Shown piece after piece: positions 5,622-17,000 of a stretch of 24,600 nt of DNA (its first letter is position 1; every line of letters begins with the position of its first letter). The DNA comes from a virus, in the IMG/VR virus record IMGVR_UViG_3300025849_000212, positions 1-24,600 of that record. One strand, 5' to 3'. Below the pieces are notes generated by a model, which ran no database searches, was not told where the DNA came from, and saw only the letters and a list, made by a program, of their open reading frames with translations. A program made the position numbers and the translations under genes.

Positions 5622-6722
5622 ATGAATAATATAAAACGCATAGGCTTTGCATGCAAATACATGCACCCCGATCAAACACAGAAGAAAAAAGTGCTTGAAG
5701 AAATACAACGACCACTAAATACTCGTAGCACAACAGTACAGTGGCTTAACAGACAACCACGTGAAGTTGCTGAACAACGTTTGTGGGATATCATGGTTCA
5801 CAATGTACAATCGTATATGAACCTTATTAACTATGTAGGAGGATTACCGAATGAATTACGAATGGTTAGGTTGGGAAGTGACGTCCTACCTGTTTATACT
5901 CAGTCTGATTGGAGTTACTTCTGGCGCAAGCCTGATGTACGAAAATATTGCGAGACCAACTTCGCTAACGTCGGCGCAAAAGCTCGTGAACTTGATGTCA
6001 GGTTGTCTATGCATCCTGGTCAGTTTACTGTACTTGCGTCAGATAATCCTGATATCGTAGATAGGAGCGTAGAAGAATTTGAATATCACACCGATGTCAT
6101 CAGGTGGATGGGCTATGGACGCTCATTCCAAGACTTTAAATGCAACGTCCATATATCCGGTAGGCAAGGTCCAGCCGGTATCAAACACGCAGTTGACAAA
6201 AGACTTTCTCCAGAAGCGAGAAACACGATTACGATCGAGAACGACGAGAACAAGTGGGGACTTGAACACAGCCTCGAACTTGTTGACACCTGCGCACTCG
6301 TTCTTGACATACACCATCACTGGTGCCGCGAAGGTGAATACATACAGCCAACCGACGATAGATTTGCTCGCGTAATAGATTCGTGGCGTGGTGTGCGACC
6401 TGCAATACATTATTCATACAGCCGCAACGAAGCACTACTCCAAGGCTTTGCACACGACTCAATGCCAGACTTTCCAGCACTATTAGAAGCAGGACACAAG
6501 AAAGGTAAGTTGCGAGCTCACAGTGACTATTATCCTAATAATGCTGTCAATGACTATGCATTGTCATTCTTGCCCTACGCAGATATTATGTGTGAATCCA
6601 AATGTAAGAACCTAGCCAGTATCGCTCTACATAAATACAATACGGAGAAGAAGAATGAGTTATCTAAACAAAATGTACGGACGCAACGCACGGCAAGTCC
6701 AATCCTCGAACACATCGGATAA
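5622..6722 (+). CDS. uvsE: UV damage endonuclease UvsE/UvdE
   Basis: A 366-residue TIM-barrel endonuclease that nicks DNA 5' of cyclobutane dimers, 6-4 photoproducts and some other lesions, starting excision repair without UvrABC. The family opening IGFACKYM, the signature RLSMHPGQF (HPGQF 131-135), CNVHISG, TIENDEN with metal-ligand-type Glu206, LDIHHHW with Asp229 and His231, AIHYSYSR and KLRAHSDYY are all present, so the enzyme looks intact. There is no Shine-Dalgarno, and the promoter predicts a leaderless mRNA. The coding DNA is richer in G and C than the surroundings (33 of 60 bases at 6241-6300), which suggests recent acquisition. Its last 68 bases overlap the next gene. The residues after about 340 lie past the recognisable core. 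Confidence 0.93.
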   Translation: MNNIKRIGFACKYMHPDQTQKKKVLEEIQRPLNTRSTTVQWLNRQPREVAEQRLWDIMVHNVQSYMNLINYVGGLPNELRMVRLGSDVLPVYTQSDWSYFWRKPDVRKYCETNFANVGAKARELDVRLSMHPGQFTVLASDNPDIVDRSVEEFEYHTDVIRWMGYGRSFQDFKCNVHISGRQGPAGIKHAVDKRLSPEARNTITIENDENKWGLEHSLELVDTCALVLDIHHHWCREGEYIQPTDDRFARVIDSWRGVRPAIHYSYSRNEALLQGFAHDSMPDFPALLEAGHKKGKLRAHSDYYPNNAVNDYALSFLPYADIMCESKCKNLASIALHKYNTEKKNELSKQNVRTQRTASPILEHIG

Positions 6723-6945
6723 AAATCCTAATCGTGTAAGCGGCGGATTAAAAGGCCAAGGCGTAGACCATATAGTAATGGTTAGTGAAGATGGAGCAGA
6801 AAATCAAATTCCTACACAACGTTATGTACAAAGTTTAGAAGATCAAATCCGTAAACAAAGAACAGCTATTACAGTATTAGAACGTAAACTAGCAAGACAA
6901 ACAAAAACATTAGAAAGTTTAGATTCTTTCGTGAGGAGTAGATAA
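6655..6945 (+). CDS. Small coiled-coil protein of unknown function
   Basis: A 96-residue protein that overlaps the end of uvsE by 68 bases. It begins MSYLNKMYGRNARQV, has a polar, probably disordered N-terminal half with GGLKGQGVDHIVMVSEDG, and ends in a clear heptad-like helix (RYVQSLEDQIRKQRTAITVLERK and beyond, about residues 55-95). GGAGAAGAAG just ahead of the ATG at 6655 can serve as ribosome binding site; an in-frame ATG at 6673 is an alternative that shortens the overlap. Codon use after the overlap returns to the AT-rich style of the phage. I recognise no function. It likely belongs to the uvsE-to-hesB transcription unit. Confidence 0.7.
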   Translation: MSYLNKMYGRNARQVQSSNTSDKNPNRVSGGLKGQGVDHIVMVSEDGAENQIPTQRYVQSLEDQIRKQRTAITVLERKLARQTKTLESLDSFVRSR

Positions 6946-7130
6946 TGTATATAGACAGTGGTAAAGACTTAAAAGTCGATAAAATTGTAAGCCCACGCCC
7001 GGACAAACCAGGTGCAGGGGGGAATATGAGAACACAAGTTCCTGTAAAACAATCAACAAAATTAAAAGTATCACAAGTAGCAATGAAAACAACAGGTGCT
7101 GTTACAGCTAAAGGAGAGAAGTATGCTTAA
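6945..7130 (+). CDS. Small basic protein of unknown function
   Basis: A 61-residue, Lys-rich, low-complexity protein (MYIDSGKDLKVDKIVSPRPD ... AKGEKYA). Its ATG shares one base with the previous stop (TAATG at 6943-6947), and GAGGAG lies about 10 bases upstream, so translation is coupled and well supported. It has no cysteines, no membrane segment and no recognisable domain; Pro and Gly around residues 22-30 suggest disorder. The downstream gene overlaps its end by 8 bases. Confidence 0.6.
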   Translation: MYIDSGKDLKVDKIVSPRPDKPGAGGNMRTQVPVKQSTKLKVSQVAMKTTGAVTAKGEKYA

Positions 7131-7287
7131 ATCATGGATTGATGCAAGAATGAAAGAGCGTACATCCTGGGATGGAGCAGCTCTTATTATATTAGGACTT
7201 ATGGTATTGTTTTTAGCACCATTAGCTAAAATAGCAGCAGGACTTGCTATTGCGTACGGTGCTTGGACCATTTGGAAGAAAGACTAA
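7123..7287 (+). CDS. Small single-pass membrane protein
   Basis: A 54-residue protein, MLKSWIDARMKERTSWDGAA then a hydrophobic stretch of about 30 residues (about 20-49, LIILGLMVLFLAPLAKIAAG and on) and a short WKKD tail. It could form one long helix or a tight hairpin of two, since the Pro at about 33 breaks it. AAGGAG at 7111-7116 fits the ATG at 7123; a longer frame from 7096 would put the start before this site and within the previous gene. It is a compact phage membrane protein of unknown role, between an unknown basic protein and hesB. Confidence 0.72.
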   Translation: MLKSWIDARMKERTSWDGAALIILGLMVLFLAPLAKIAAGLAIAYGAWTIWKKD

Positions 7288-7290
7288 TTA

Positions 7291-7674
7291 ATGAACATTT
7301 GTACACTTACTGAAGCAGCAAAAACACAAATTAATACAATATGTAAAGAAAATAATGCTATTGCTGTTGCTTTAAATATGAAAGGCGGCGGATGTGCTGG
7401 CTTTGAATATGACTGGAGTACAATTAGCGATGCCCAAGAAATTGAAGAGGGTGATGAAATTATACCAACAGGAGACGGTAATAATTTCATTATAGGCGCA
7501 CATAGTATTATGTTTATGATAGGCACTGTTGTAGACTACAAAAAAGACATTATGGGCTCTATGTTTGATATAACTAATCCTAACGCACAAAGCTCATGTG
7601 GATGCGGAGTAAGTGTTAATTTTGATGTAGACAAACTAGATCATTCATTGAATATTCCTGTTGAAACAGCCTAA
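7291..7674 (+). CDS. hesB: HesB/IscA-type Fe-S cluster carrier
   Basis: A 127-residue A-type carrier that holds or delivers Fe-S clusters or iron to target proteins. The three family cysteines are present: Cys35 in KGGGCAGFEY and Cys103 and Cys105 in SSCGCGVS, with the usual spacing between the first and the CxC pair. Length is slightly above the usual 105-115. It follows the membrane protein gene by three bases with only a weak ribosome binding site, so coupling is likely. It converges with the - strand zinc-ribbon gene, and the two stop codons overlap. HesB genes are common accessory genes of marine myoviruses; with the ferredoxin-NADP reductase one operon upstream it hints at support of Fe-S electron transfer in the infected cell. 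Confidence 0.93.
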   Translation: MNICTLTEAAKTQINTICKENNAIAVALNMKGGGCAGFEYDWSTISDAQEIEEGDEIIPTGDGNNFIIGAHSIMFMIGTVVDYKKDIMGSMFDITNPNAQSSCGCGVSVNFDVDKLDHSLNIPVETA

Positions 7675-7958
7675 AGTTTACTAATAGGTATATTACTACT
7701 AGCAGGCAAATCCCACATTTTTTTCTTTTCAATACCTTTTCGTTGAGCAAATACTTTGCTATCACAATTCTTACATACGTGAAAGTAATTATTGCTTAAT
7801 CGTTTAGGGTCCATACTGCTTCTAAGCCGGTTAAACTCCGAATCACAGCTATCACACTTAAATACAGCAACAGTTTGACTTCGATTATACGTATGCTCTG
7901 TACCTAATTTGCTCTTACGTATATGCGTTGTTTTTTTAGTGTATTCTTTTATGAACAT
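7671..7958 (-). CDS. Small zinc-ribbon protein on the opposite strand
   Basis: A 95-residue protein and the only convincing - strand gene here. Cys35-x2-Cys38 (KCDSCDSEF) and Cys62-x2-Cys65 (HVCKNCDSK) form a treble-clef or zinc-ribbon knuckle pair 23 residues apart, between a basic N-terminal part (KKTTHIRKSKLG) and a conserved-looking end, WDLPASSNIPISKL. The DPKRLSNNYFHVC segment between the pairs resembles small zinc proteins found in marine T4-like phages. It probably binds nucleic acid or a protein partner, perhaps in transcription or nuclease control, but this is inference. It lies convergent to hesB, its stop overlapping that of hesB, and divergent from the giant fibre gene. No Shine-Dalgarno precedes the ATG. 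Confidence 0.75.
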   Translation of the reverse strand: MFIKEYTKKTTHIRKSKLGTEHTYNRSQTVAVFKCDSCDSEFNRLRSSMDPKRLSNNYFHVCKNCDSKVFAQRKGIEKKKMWDLPASSNIPISKL

Positions 7959-7975
7959 ACTGTATTTACATTAAG

Positions 7976-8004
7976 ATTATAAAAGCAAACGATAAATATG
8001 TTAT
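7976..8004 (-). promoter_or_regulatory. Possible sigma70 promoter for the zinc-ribbon gene
   Basis: On the - strand a perfect TATAAT (plus positions 7976-7981) has ATAACA (7999-8004, four of six matches to TTGACA) 17 bases upstream. Start near 7969 would leave a leader of about 11 bases. A late-like TGTAAATA also lies on the - strand at 7963-7970. The site overlaps the + strand late promoter at 7991-7998, so the two could interfere. Confidence 0.4.
7991..7998 (+). promoter_or_regulatory. T4-type late promoter GATAAATA for the giant fibre gene
   Basis: GATAAATA, followed by TG, lies 39 bases before the ATG at 8038. Predicted start is about 8004, with GGAG at 8028-8031 as ribosome binding site in a 34-base leader. 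The same GATAAATATG decamer occurs before the gene at 18760. Confidence 0.7.
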
Positions 8005-8037
8005 AGCAATGGTAATTTACCAACTTTGGAGTAATAA

Positions 8038-11000
8038 ATGGCAAAACAAGATGTAAACATTGGTGTAGAAGGTAACGACGGCACCGGCGATAGTATTAGA
8101 GAATCCTTTCGTAAAGTAAATGAAAACTTCCAAGAACTTTATGCAGTATTTGGACAAGGTGGACAAATTGGGTTCACAACACTAGGTGATACTCCTGATA
8201 CACTAGAAGGTGGTAAGATTGTAACTACTAACTCAGCAGGAACAGCAATTATTTACAGTACTATTGGTAGTGATACTGATTTAGGAAATCAAACCGATAG
8301 TGTTACGGTTGACACAACTAGTGTTCCAGGTAAAATTATATTATCAACCACATTTAGTGCTATTGTTGACGATAACGTTGCTCCGTCATTTGGTGCCCAT
8401 GTTGACGGTAGCGGATTTGCATTAGCAGGAGTAGCCATTACTGAAAGTGCAGCTAACAGTTTAAACAACCAGCCAGGTAAAACAACTAATTATACCATTG
8501 ACGATCTTGTTATAACAAGAGGATATGCTGATAGACGATATATTACAAGTGGACTTCCAATCAGAATTGCTGCTGAGCCTGCAACAAATACTCAGTATGT
8601 CAAAACAATTAGTTCATACGTAGACGGAAACTTGTTTATTAACGGACACGGCTTTGATAGTGGTGCAAACGGAACAGCATTTATATTCCAAGCAGAAGAT
8701 ACTGACCCAACAAATTTAGTAAGCGGAACTACATATTATATTAGATATGCTACTGATGATCAACTTTCTGTATTTGCTACATCAGAACAAGCTGTAACTG
8801 AATCAGCTTCTGAAGCAGCCGCAAACAAAATTAGTGTATCTGGTACTATTTCCGCTACTGATACACACACTATTACTGATGCAGGATTTGATAGTACATT
8901 AGAAGGTAACTTCCTAAAAGATGTAGGTATGCCGAGAGAAAGTATTGTAAGACGTCAAGGCGACAACATGGCAGGAGATCTTTTCCTAAGTGATCATCCG
9001 GGAGACTTAAAAGGCCAAGGCGCACCAAACGGACCAGAAGATTTACAAGCAGCAACAAAATTTTATGTTGACAACACAGCTTACAGTTCACCAGAAGTAC
9101 TAAGTGTTAGTACAATTGGCGATGATACTATGCAAGGTGTTCCTAACGGAAAAGAAGGCACTTCAGATATCTATGCATTTAGAACAATTAATGCAGCAGC
9201 ACGTAGAGCAGAAGAATTAATTAAAACAGCTCCGGAAGAGCCAGGACCATATTTCCAAACACTAGCACACACAACAGGTGGCACAACTACAGATTGTGTA
9301 GTAGATACCCAAGGTGTAGAAAATGGCGTAGCACCAATTACAAATGCTACATTAAAATTAAATAAAGATTTTTTAATAGCTGAAACATCTGCTTATATAA
9401 GATTTACATATCCTGACTTTACATACAATGTAGATACATGTAAAAGAGATTTAGGGTTAATTATTGATAGTTTAAGGATTGATGCTAACCGAGGTAATAA
9501 CGCTAACAGTTTGACAAGAACAGCTGCTGAAAGATATTATTCAAGTGTAAGTGGTAGAATTGCAATTACCACACAAATAAAACAAACCAAAGACTCGTTT
9601 AGATTTTTAGGTGAACTTATAAATGATGCTGTATTACAAAATGCAAAATTAAATACAAAACCGTTATTATCAACTAATGCTGGATTAACAGCATACGATG
9701 GAACAAATCCGGCACAAGCACAAACCCAAAGCGATCATGGATTAAAAGATGGAAACATTATTCAATTCTTTGATGTAAGTGGTGGGCAAGCATCTATAAA
9801 CGGAGAATTTATATATGTTAAAGTAATAAATGCAACTACTATAGAACTGTTTGCAGATAGTGCATTAACTATACCGTTTGACAATCAGGCGTTTGGAAGT
9901 TATGGCGGAGTTGGTAGTTTTGGATTACGTTATCAAACTAAATTCCAACAAGACACAACAGGAACACAAGTAAGTGACGGCATTGGCGGCGGAGCAGAAC
10001 CAAACACAGCAGCAGGTATTGCAAACAATGTTGTACTACTAAACAACATTATTGAAAACGGAATTGATGTAGGTGCTGATATTGTTTATGGTAGTAGATA
10101 TTTCTTAACTGTTGACAATAACTCAAGTGGATTTATTGATCAAACAAATCCAGACAACGTTGATGCACTTCCGGGTAAAGTAATCAAAGGTAAACGTTCA
10201 GGTGCTGTTGGTAGAATTATTACATTTAGCCAAACAACAAATGAAACTACCTTCTTCATGCAACTGTTAGAGCCAAAAGAATTTGATGCAACACAAGATA
10301 ACGCAACACAAGCACCAGGTGAAGAACTTGAAATGGGTAACTTTGTTAAAGCAAAACAAGTTACAATTAGAGTTGAGTCAGGTATATATGAAGAAGACTA
10401 TCCTATTAGACTTCCTAATAACGTATCACTTAAAGGTGATGAATTTAGACGAGTAATTATACGTCCAAAAAATCGTGTATCACAAAGTAAGTGGGCACAG
10501 ACTTATTTCTATAGAGATAGAGAATTTGACGGTAATACTCTACTTACAACAGGTACACCTTTTACTAACCAGTCTGGAGAAGTAACAGGATTCTTTGGTT
10601 TTAACTATCTTACAACTAACACAAGAGCTATTAATGTAGGATCAAATGTAAGTAACTTAGGAAAATACAATAAAGCTGCAAGCATTATTAAATCAAATAA
10701 AGAATTTATTATTGACGAAGTTATTGCATTTATTAATGCTACATTTGTTAATACAGGCTTTTCATATGATGAAGCAAAATGTAGACGAGATAGTGCAATT
10801 ATTTTAGAAGGGGCTGGGTTTGATATTGCATTCGGTACAAACTATAATGCTGTAACAAACGGCCTTGCATATCAAAGAGCAAATAGTGCATATGTACTAA
10901 GTGACCAGTTCAACGCTACAATAGGTGCTATTACATTCTTAAGAGATGCAGCACAAACACTAGCAACAAACGGTGGTGGCGATGCAACTACAAATACTAG

Positions 11001-14000
11001 ATTACTTGCTTACTTTAATGAAATTATAGACATTGCAACAAACGGTGTTGTAAGTACAGATACAAGTGCAGATGCATTAGTATTTCCAGTACCTGGTGCA
11101 TTACCTACAACAGATGCAAATGATGCAGCATTACATTTACAAGCAAATAGAGATTTCTTAGCAGCAGAAGTTGTTGCATTTGTAAATGCTAATACTCCTC
11201 CAGTAGGATACAATCAAGCAAAATGTTTGCGTGATGCAAAATATCTTGTTGATGCATTAACATACGATATTTTATATGGTGGTAACTATGCGTCAAGAAT
11301 AGTTGCTGAAAGTTATTTTGAAGGTGCTGTAGCACAACTTCCTGTAGCACAACAAGCTAAGACGGTAAATTCATATACACATATTAGCACAGTTATTGGA
11401 AACGTTGTGCAAGGTGTTAGTGTTACACCGACTACAGGAAACACAGAAGTACAAGATACATCAAATGCTAACGCTACAGCAACAGAAGCAACACAATTAG
11501 ATACATTAATTACTATTGTAACTGATGTTATTACAGCTAACGGAATTGGCGGATTGCCAGCAGAAGTTATGCCAGTTGTTACAAACGAGAGTGCAACTGA
11601 ACAAGCAGCAAAAGCGGCAATCGATGCTGGTGCAGCTGCAACAATCAACAATGTAATTACATACATCGATAGTAATTTCTTAAACTTTACATACAACGAA
11701 GTAAAATGTCGAAGAGACACAGGTTACATTATTGATGGAGTAATTAAAGATTTACAAAGAGGCGGCAGAGAGTTTGCATTACAAAATCAGGGTGAATATT
11801 TTAGTGCATATGTTGGCGGCGGCTTTGCTGGACAAGAAAATGAAACAGCAGCAGCAATTGGTCATATTAGTACACTTGCCGCGCAATTAATTGCAGGGAC
11901 AGCACCAACAAAAAGTGCAGGAACACAATTTGATCCAGACATTTCGCAAGGTGCAGCAACAACTACATGGGCATCGGGTGTTAGATACACGCAAGGTGAC
12001 TTTGTTGTAAGAGGCACCGGAGGTGGAGCAAGATATTATAGAACGACTACAACGCATACTTCTTCTGCAGGTGACGAAGTAGTTGAAATAGGAACTGGTA
12101 ATACTATACTTACTGACGAAAAATGGATTGAAGTTACTAGAGATGTATCAATAGTTGGTCAGTTAATTGACATTGTACAGTATCCGTTAGAAAACCCAAG
12201 TTTATTTAATCCACCAAAACGCAATGACGAAATGGATGTGTTCTTAATGGACGATGCAACTATCGTTCGTAACGTAACAGTGCAAGGACATGGAGGCTTT
12301 ATGTGTGTGCTTGATCCAGATGGACAAGTATTAACTAAATCACCTTACATTCAAACAGCTTCAAGTTTTTCTAAAAGTTTAAACAAAAAGACGTTTGCTG
12401 GTGGTATGTATGTTGATGCTTATTGCGGAAACATACCAATGCGTATTATTGGTAACAGTGGCAACTCGACAGATATTAGTATTAGTGGAGGTAACGTAAC
12501 ATTAAATGCATTTGCTATTGGTGTAGAAAGTTTAGATGTAGGCGGCGAGCCTCAAGGACTTAAACTTAGACTTCCACAATTACCTGCACCATTCTATTTT
12601 GAAGGAATACGTTATCAGGTAAATGCTATATCAAACTATGATAGCGGAACTGGTAGAGCAATACTTTATCTAGATCCTAATAGTAATGGCGGAACTGGTT
12701 ATACTAAAACAGGTACAGACTTGCCAGGGGCTGTTGGACATGATGTAAATGACACAGTCCAAGATATATTTTTACAAACAGCTGGTAACAGAAGTATACT
12801 TGGTAACGACTTTACGCAAATTAACGATTTAGGTTATGGTCTTGTAACCAACAACGGTGCGTTTTCAGAAATGGTTAGTATGTTTACATACTACACACAT
12901 GCGGCATACTATGCGGCTAACGGTTCAGAGATTAGATCACTAAACGGTTCAAACGGTTATGGTAACTTTGGCTTAGTTGCTGAAGGTGCAGATCCAAACG
13001 AAATTCCGGATCAGGTTGTTACAGCAAGAGATACAAACCAGTCAGTGAAAGCGTTTACATACTCAACAGGTGGATTTACTAATGCACTAGCAGATACAAG
13101 TTTCACAGCATATGACTTTAGACAAAGACCATTAAAAAATAGTTTTGTATATATTGATCATCCTACAAAAGGTCCATTAAATTATAAAATTACTAATATA
13201 TCAAATTTATCAACACCAGACAACGACGGTGTTAGTGGAGCAGGTGGCGCACCAGTTGCTACTGGTATCAATGCACTTGATGTAACAATCGGCGGAGGAA
13301 ACGGGTTCACAGGAACACCTCCAAGTGGTAGCGGAGTGTTTACAAACATTTTACAAAAATCAGCAACAGGCACAGGAACAGGTGCTAGGTTTAACGTAAC
13401 TATGGTTTCAGGTGTACCTACTATAACACTTGCAAATAGTGGGTCATCGTTTGCTATCAATGACGACATCGTTATTAGTGGCGCAGATATTGGTGGTGTT
13501 GATGCAACAAACGATCTTACTGTCAAAGTAAGTTTAGTTTACAACACAACAGCAGGTACATTTAGTAATGATATTTACAGACTAACAATTCAAGAAGCAG
13601 CAAGTAATAATGACTTCTTCCCAGATTTACAGGAAGCACTTGCACACGACAGTCTTGTAGAATATAGACATGGTGAAACTTTAATATTTGATGGTGTTAA
13701 CAGCCAAAATATTACAGAGCGTCCAAGCACAGCTATTAACTTTGATGAAAGTGATCTGACAACTTATCGTAGTACAGGCTTTACAGCAAAAGATGATCAA
13801 AACTTAGCCCTAACTAGTACACAAATTAAAGCAGTATTTGATACTGATTTTAAATATGTTTCAATAACATTAGATCCCTTACAAAAATCTACAAATGCTT
13901 CATTAGTAGGTGGTACAGGCACAATGGGTGCAGCAACAACAGACACATATTTGTCTATAAATGAACTTGCTGCAGCTGATGCAATCAGAGTTGTTCAAGA

Positions 14001-17000
14001 TTCAACAGATGCTTTGGGTCAAACAATTAAAAACCCAGGTGATGTTGGCTACACTGGCGGTATGATATTTACATACGGTTCGAGAACACTACAGATTATT
14101 GAGTACGGCGCTGTATATACAGGAACAATATCAACATTGACTGTAGACGGTGGCACGAATGAAGTAACTATTAACACTAGTACAGCACACAACTTAGTAA
14201 ACGGTAATAAGATTCTTCTTACAGGATTAGAAGGTACAACTCAGTTAAATGGTTTAGAAAAATGGGTAGGTGATGCTACATCAAATGAATTTGTTTTATA
14301 TGATGATGCAGGTCAAACAACAGCTACAGATGGTAGTACATTCGGAACATACGTTGGCGGAACAGGAACGTTTACTAAAACAGATACTCCGTACTATATT
14401 AAAACACAGGCTATTACAGCAAATGATGTAACAGGTAATACTAATAATGACATTGGTACTATTTCTACAGCAAGAAATGTATATGCAGGTGTAATTAACG
14501 GAACAACAGCAGAAATTACAATAGCGATATCGTTGCTACGTGCAACAGGACATGACTTTACTGAAATAGGCACAGGCGGATTTAACACAAGTAACTATCC
14601 AAATGTGTTGTTAGGTGAACCTATTGGTGGCGCATCTTCAAAAGCAGGTTATTACACTGATGCTGATAATGCAGCTTCTTCGCAAGTTTGGGAACGCAGA
14701 AAAGGTAGAGTGTTCTTTATTACTTCAGACAATGATGGCTTCTTTAGAGTTGGTAAGTATTTTGTTGTAGACCAATCAACAGGATCAATTACATTCGCAG
14801 GTGAAGTTGGTATTTCGAGAGCTGCTTCATTAGGATTTAAAGAAGGTGTTACAATTGATGAATTCTCAAATGATGAATTGTTTACAGATTTGTCTGACAC
14901 AGCAGTGCCTACAGAAAAAGCGATTGCAAATTATGTAAGTAGAAGATTAGGACATGACACTACTGCACAACTTACAGGTTCTAATAGAATTGCTCCAGGA
15001 TTTATGGCACTAAATGGGTCATCTGCAATGGAAGCGTCAATGGATATGAGTAGTAATAAAATTACAAACTTATTAGATCCAACCGATGCAAATGATGCTG
15101 TTACAAAAGACTTCTTAGATCAAGCGGTATCAGCATATGATGAAATTACAGACTTACGTAACTTTACTAATCATAGTGTTAGTCCTGCAAATACATTTAA
15201 ACAATTAATAGCACCATCAGGTGTTAGAAAAATTGTTGTAGAACCTGAGTCAAGTACACTATATGATCCTACTAGTGCAAACAAAGCACTTACAGGAGCA
15301 GGTGGCGCAACCGGTACACTTATTGCTAGAGAGGCACGTTTTGACAAGGTACTTAATCAAAATGTTGTTATACTTACATATACTCCAGGAGCAACCGATT
15401 TTGGATCAGGAGGTTCAGTAGTACAAACTAGTCCAAGTGTATCAAGTGCAATATTAGAAGCACCAATTGATGAAATTGTTAATGCTGTTGAAAGCACAGC
15501 AAGTGATATTAATTTAACTGTTACTAGAGGTGTATCAAATACTGAATGGGATTTACAAATTGAACCACAAGCAATTATTAATGCAGACGTTAACAACTCT
15601 GCTGCGATTGCACAAAGTAAGTTAAACATGAATGCTGCTACAACAAGATCAGATGCAACAGGTATTACACAGGCAGATTTAGGACTTGCAAGTTTTGATG
15701 ATGATGACTTTACTGTAACAGATGGTTGGGTAACTATAAAAGCGAATGAAATTGATTTAGCAGACTTACCAGTTTTAACACAATATCAAATATTTGGTAG
15801 AACAACTAACAGTAGTGGTAGCCCACAAATCGACACATACGCAAATGTTATTGACAAGGGGTTAGGTCTTGCAGATGGAGATTTTGGCTCAGCACTAGCA
15901 TATGGTAATCCAGTTAACGATCCAGGACAAGCTCTAATTAAAACTGGTGCTGGTGCATATAGTGTAAGTGAAATTGCTTATAACAACGAAGCAACAAGTA
16001 TTGCCAAACGTGATAACAATGGTAGCTTACAAGCAACATCGTTTATTGTAGGTGGTTCGGCAACTAATGTTGTATTAAGCGAAAGTGCTAACACACTAAC
16101 ATTTAGCACGCCAGAAGGCGGAACTATATTAACATCAATTGGATCTAGTAAACCTTCAATAGAAACAGGCGGCGCTATAAATGTTGGAGATATCCCAAGT
16201 GTAGTTGAAAGTCAATTCCACAAAGATTCACCATACGGAACAGTAGGCGGAGCAGGTGGATCAACAACAGAGACATCAAGTATTGCTGCACGTTGGATGT
16301 ATACATCATTTATTGAAGCAGCTAACGAGAAAGATGCTACAGGAACTGGTATTGGTCTAGGAAGCAATACAGGATTTGCAGCAGGCGGTGCTGACATTAT
16401 TACATTTGTAACAGGTGGTACTGTACGAGGTAAAATTAGTAGTGTTGGATTTACTGGCAATGTTGTTGGTGATGTAACTGGTACAGCAACAAATGCAAAT
16501 AATATTAACGTTGATGAAAAGAACGACAATGTAAACTATCAATTGTTGTTTAGTGCTAATAACGGCGCAGGTTATCAACGTCCTTACATTGATACTAATA
16601 ACGGACATGCAATGTATAATCCAAGTACACATACTTTAACAGTTGGAAATATTTCTACAGGTGCAGCAACTACTACAGGTACAATTACTGGTAGATGGAG
16701 TCTAACAGCAAGCTCACGCTTTGAAGCAACATATGCTGACTTGGCTGAGTACTACGAAGGCGATACTGAATATGCTGTTGGAACAGTTCTTGTATTTGGT
16801 GGAGACAAAGAAGTTACGCAAAGTACAGAACATCGTTCAACAAGAGTAGCTGGAGTTGTAAGTGATCAAAGTGCTTACACAATGAACCAAGAATGTCAGG
16901 GTATAAAAACACTTACAGCATTACAAGGTAAAGTTCCTGTAAATGTAATTGGTGCTGTTGCTAAAGGAGATATGTTAGTAGCAAGTTCAATTCCAGGATA

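Noticed and set aside
5851-6480. Several nested frames within uvsE on both strands, including one with a hydrophobic stretch (5851-6060)
   Set aside because: They lack ribosome binding sites and promoters and lie within a fully conserved enzyme; they are by-products of its higher GC content.
7675-7700. A hairpin terminator between hesB and the convergent gene
   Set aside because: Only a weak TAATA/TATTA stem without a U-tract is seen; not enough to call a terminator.
11010-11720. Long antisense frames within the giant fibre gene, for example 11313-11720 (-)
   Set aside because: The Val, Ala and Thr-rich translations are mirror images of the low-complexity fibre codons, with no start signals.
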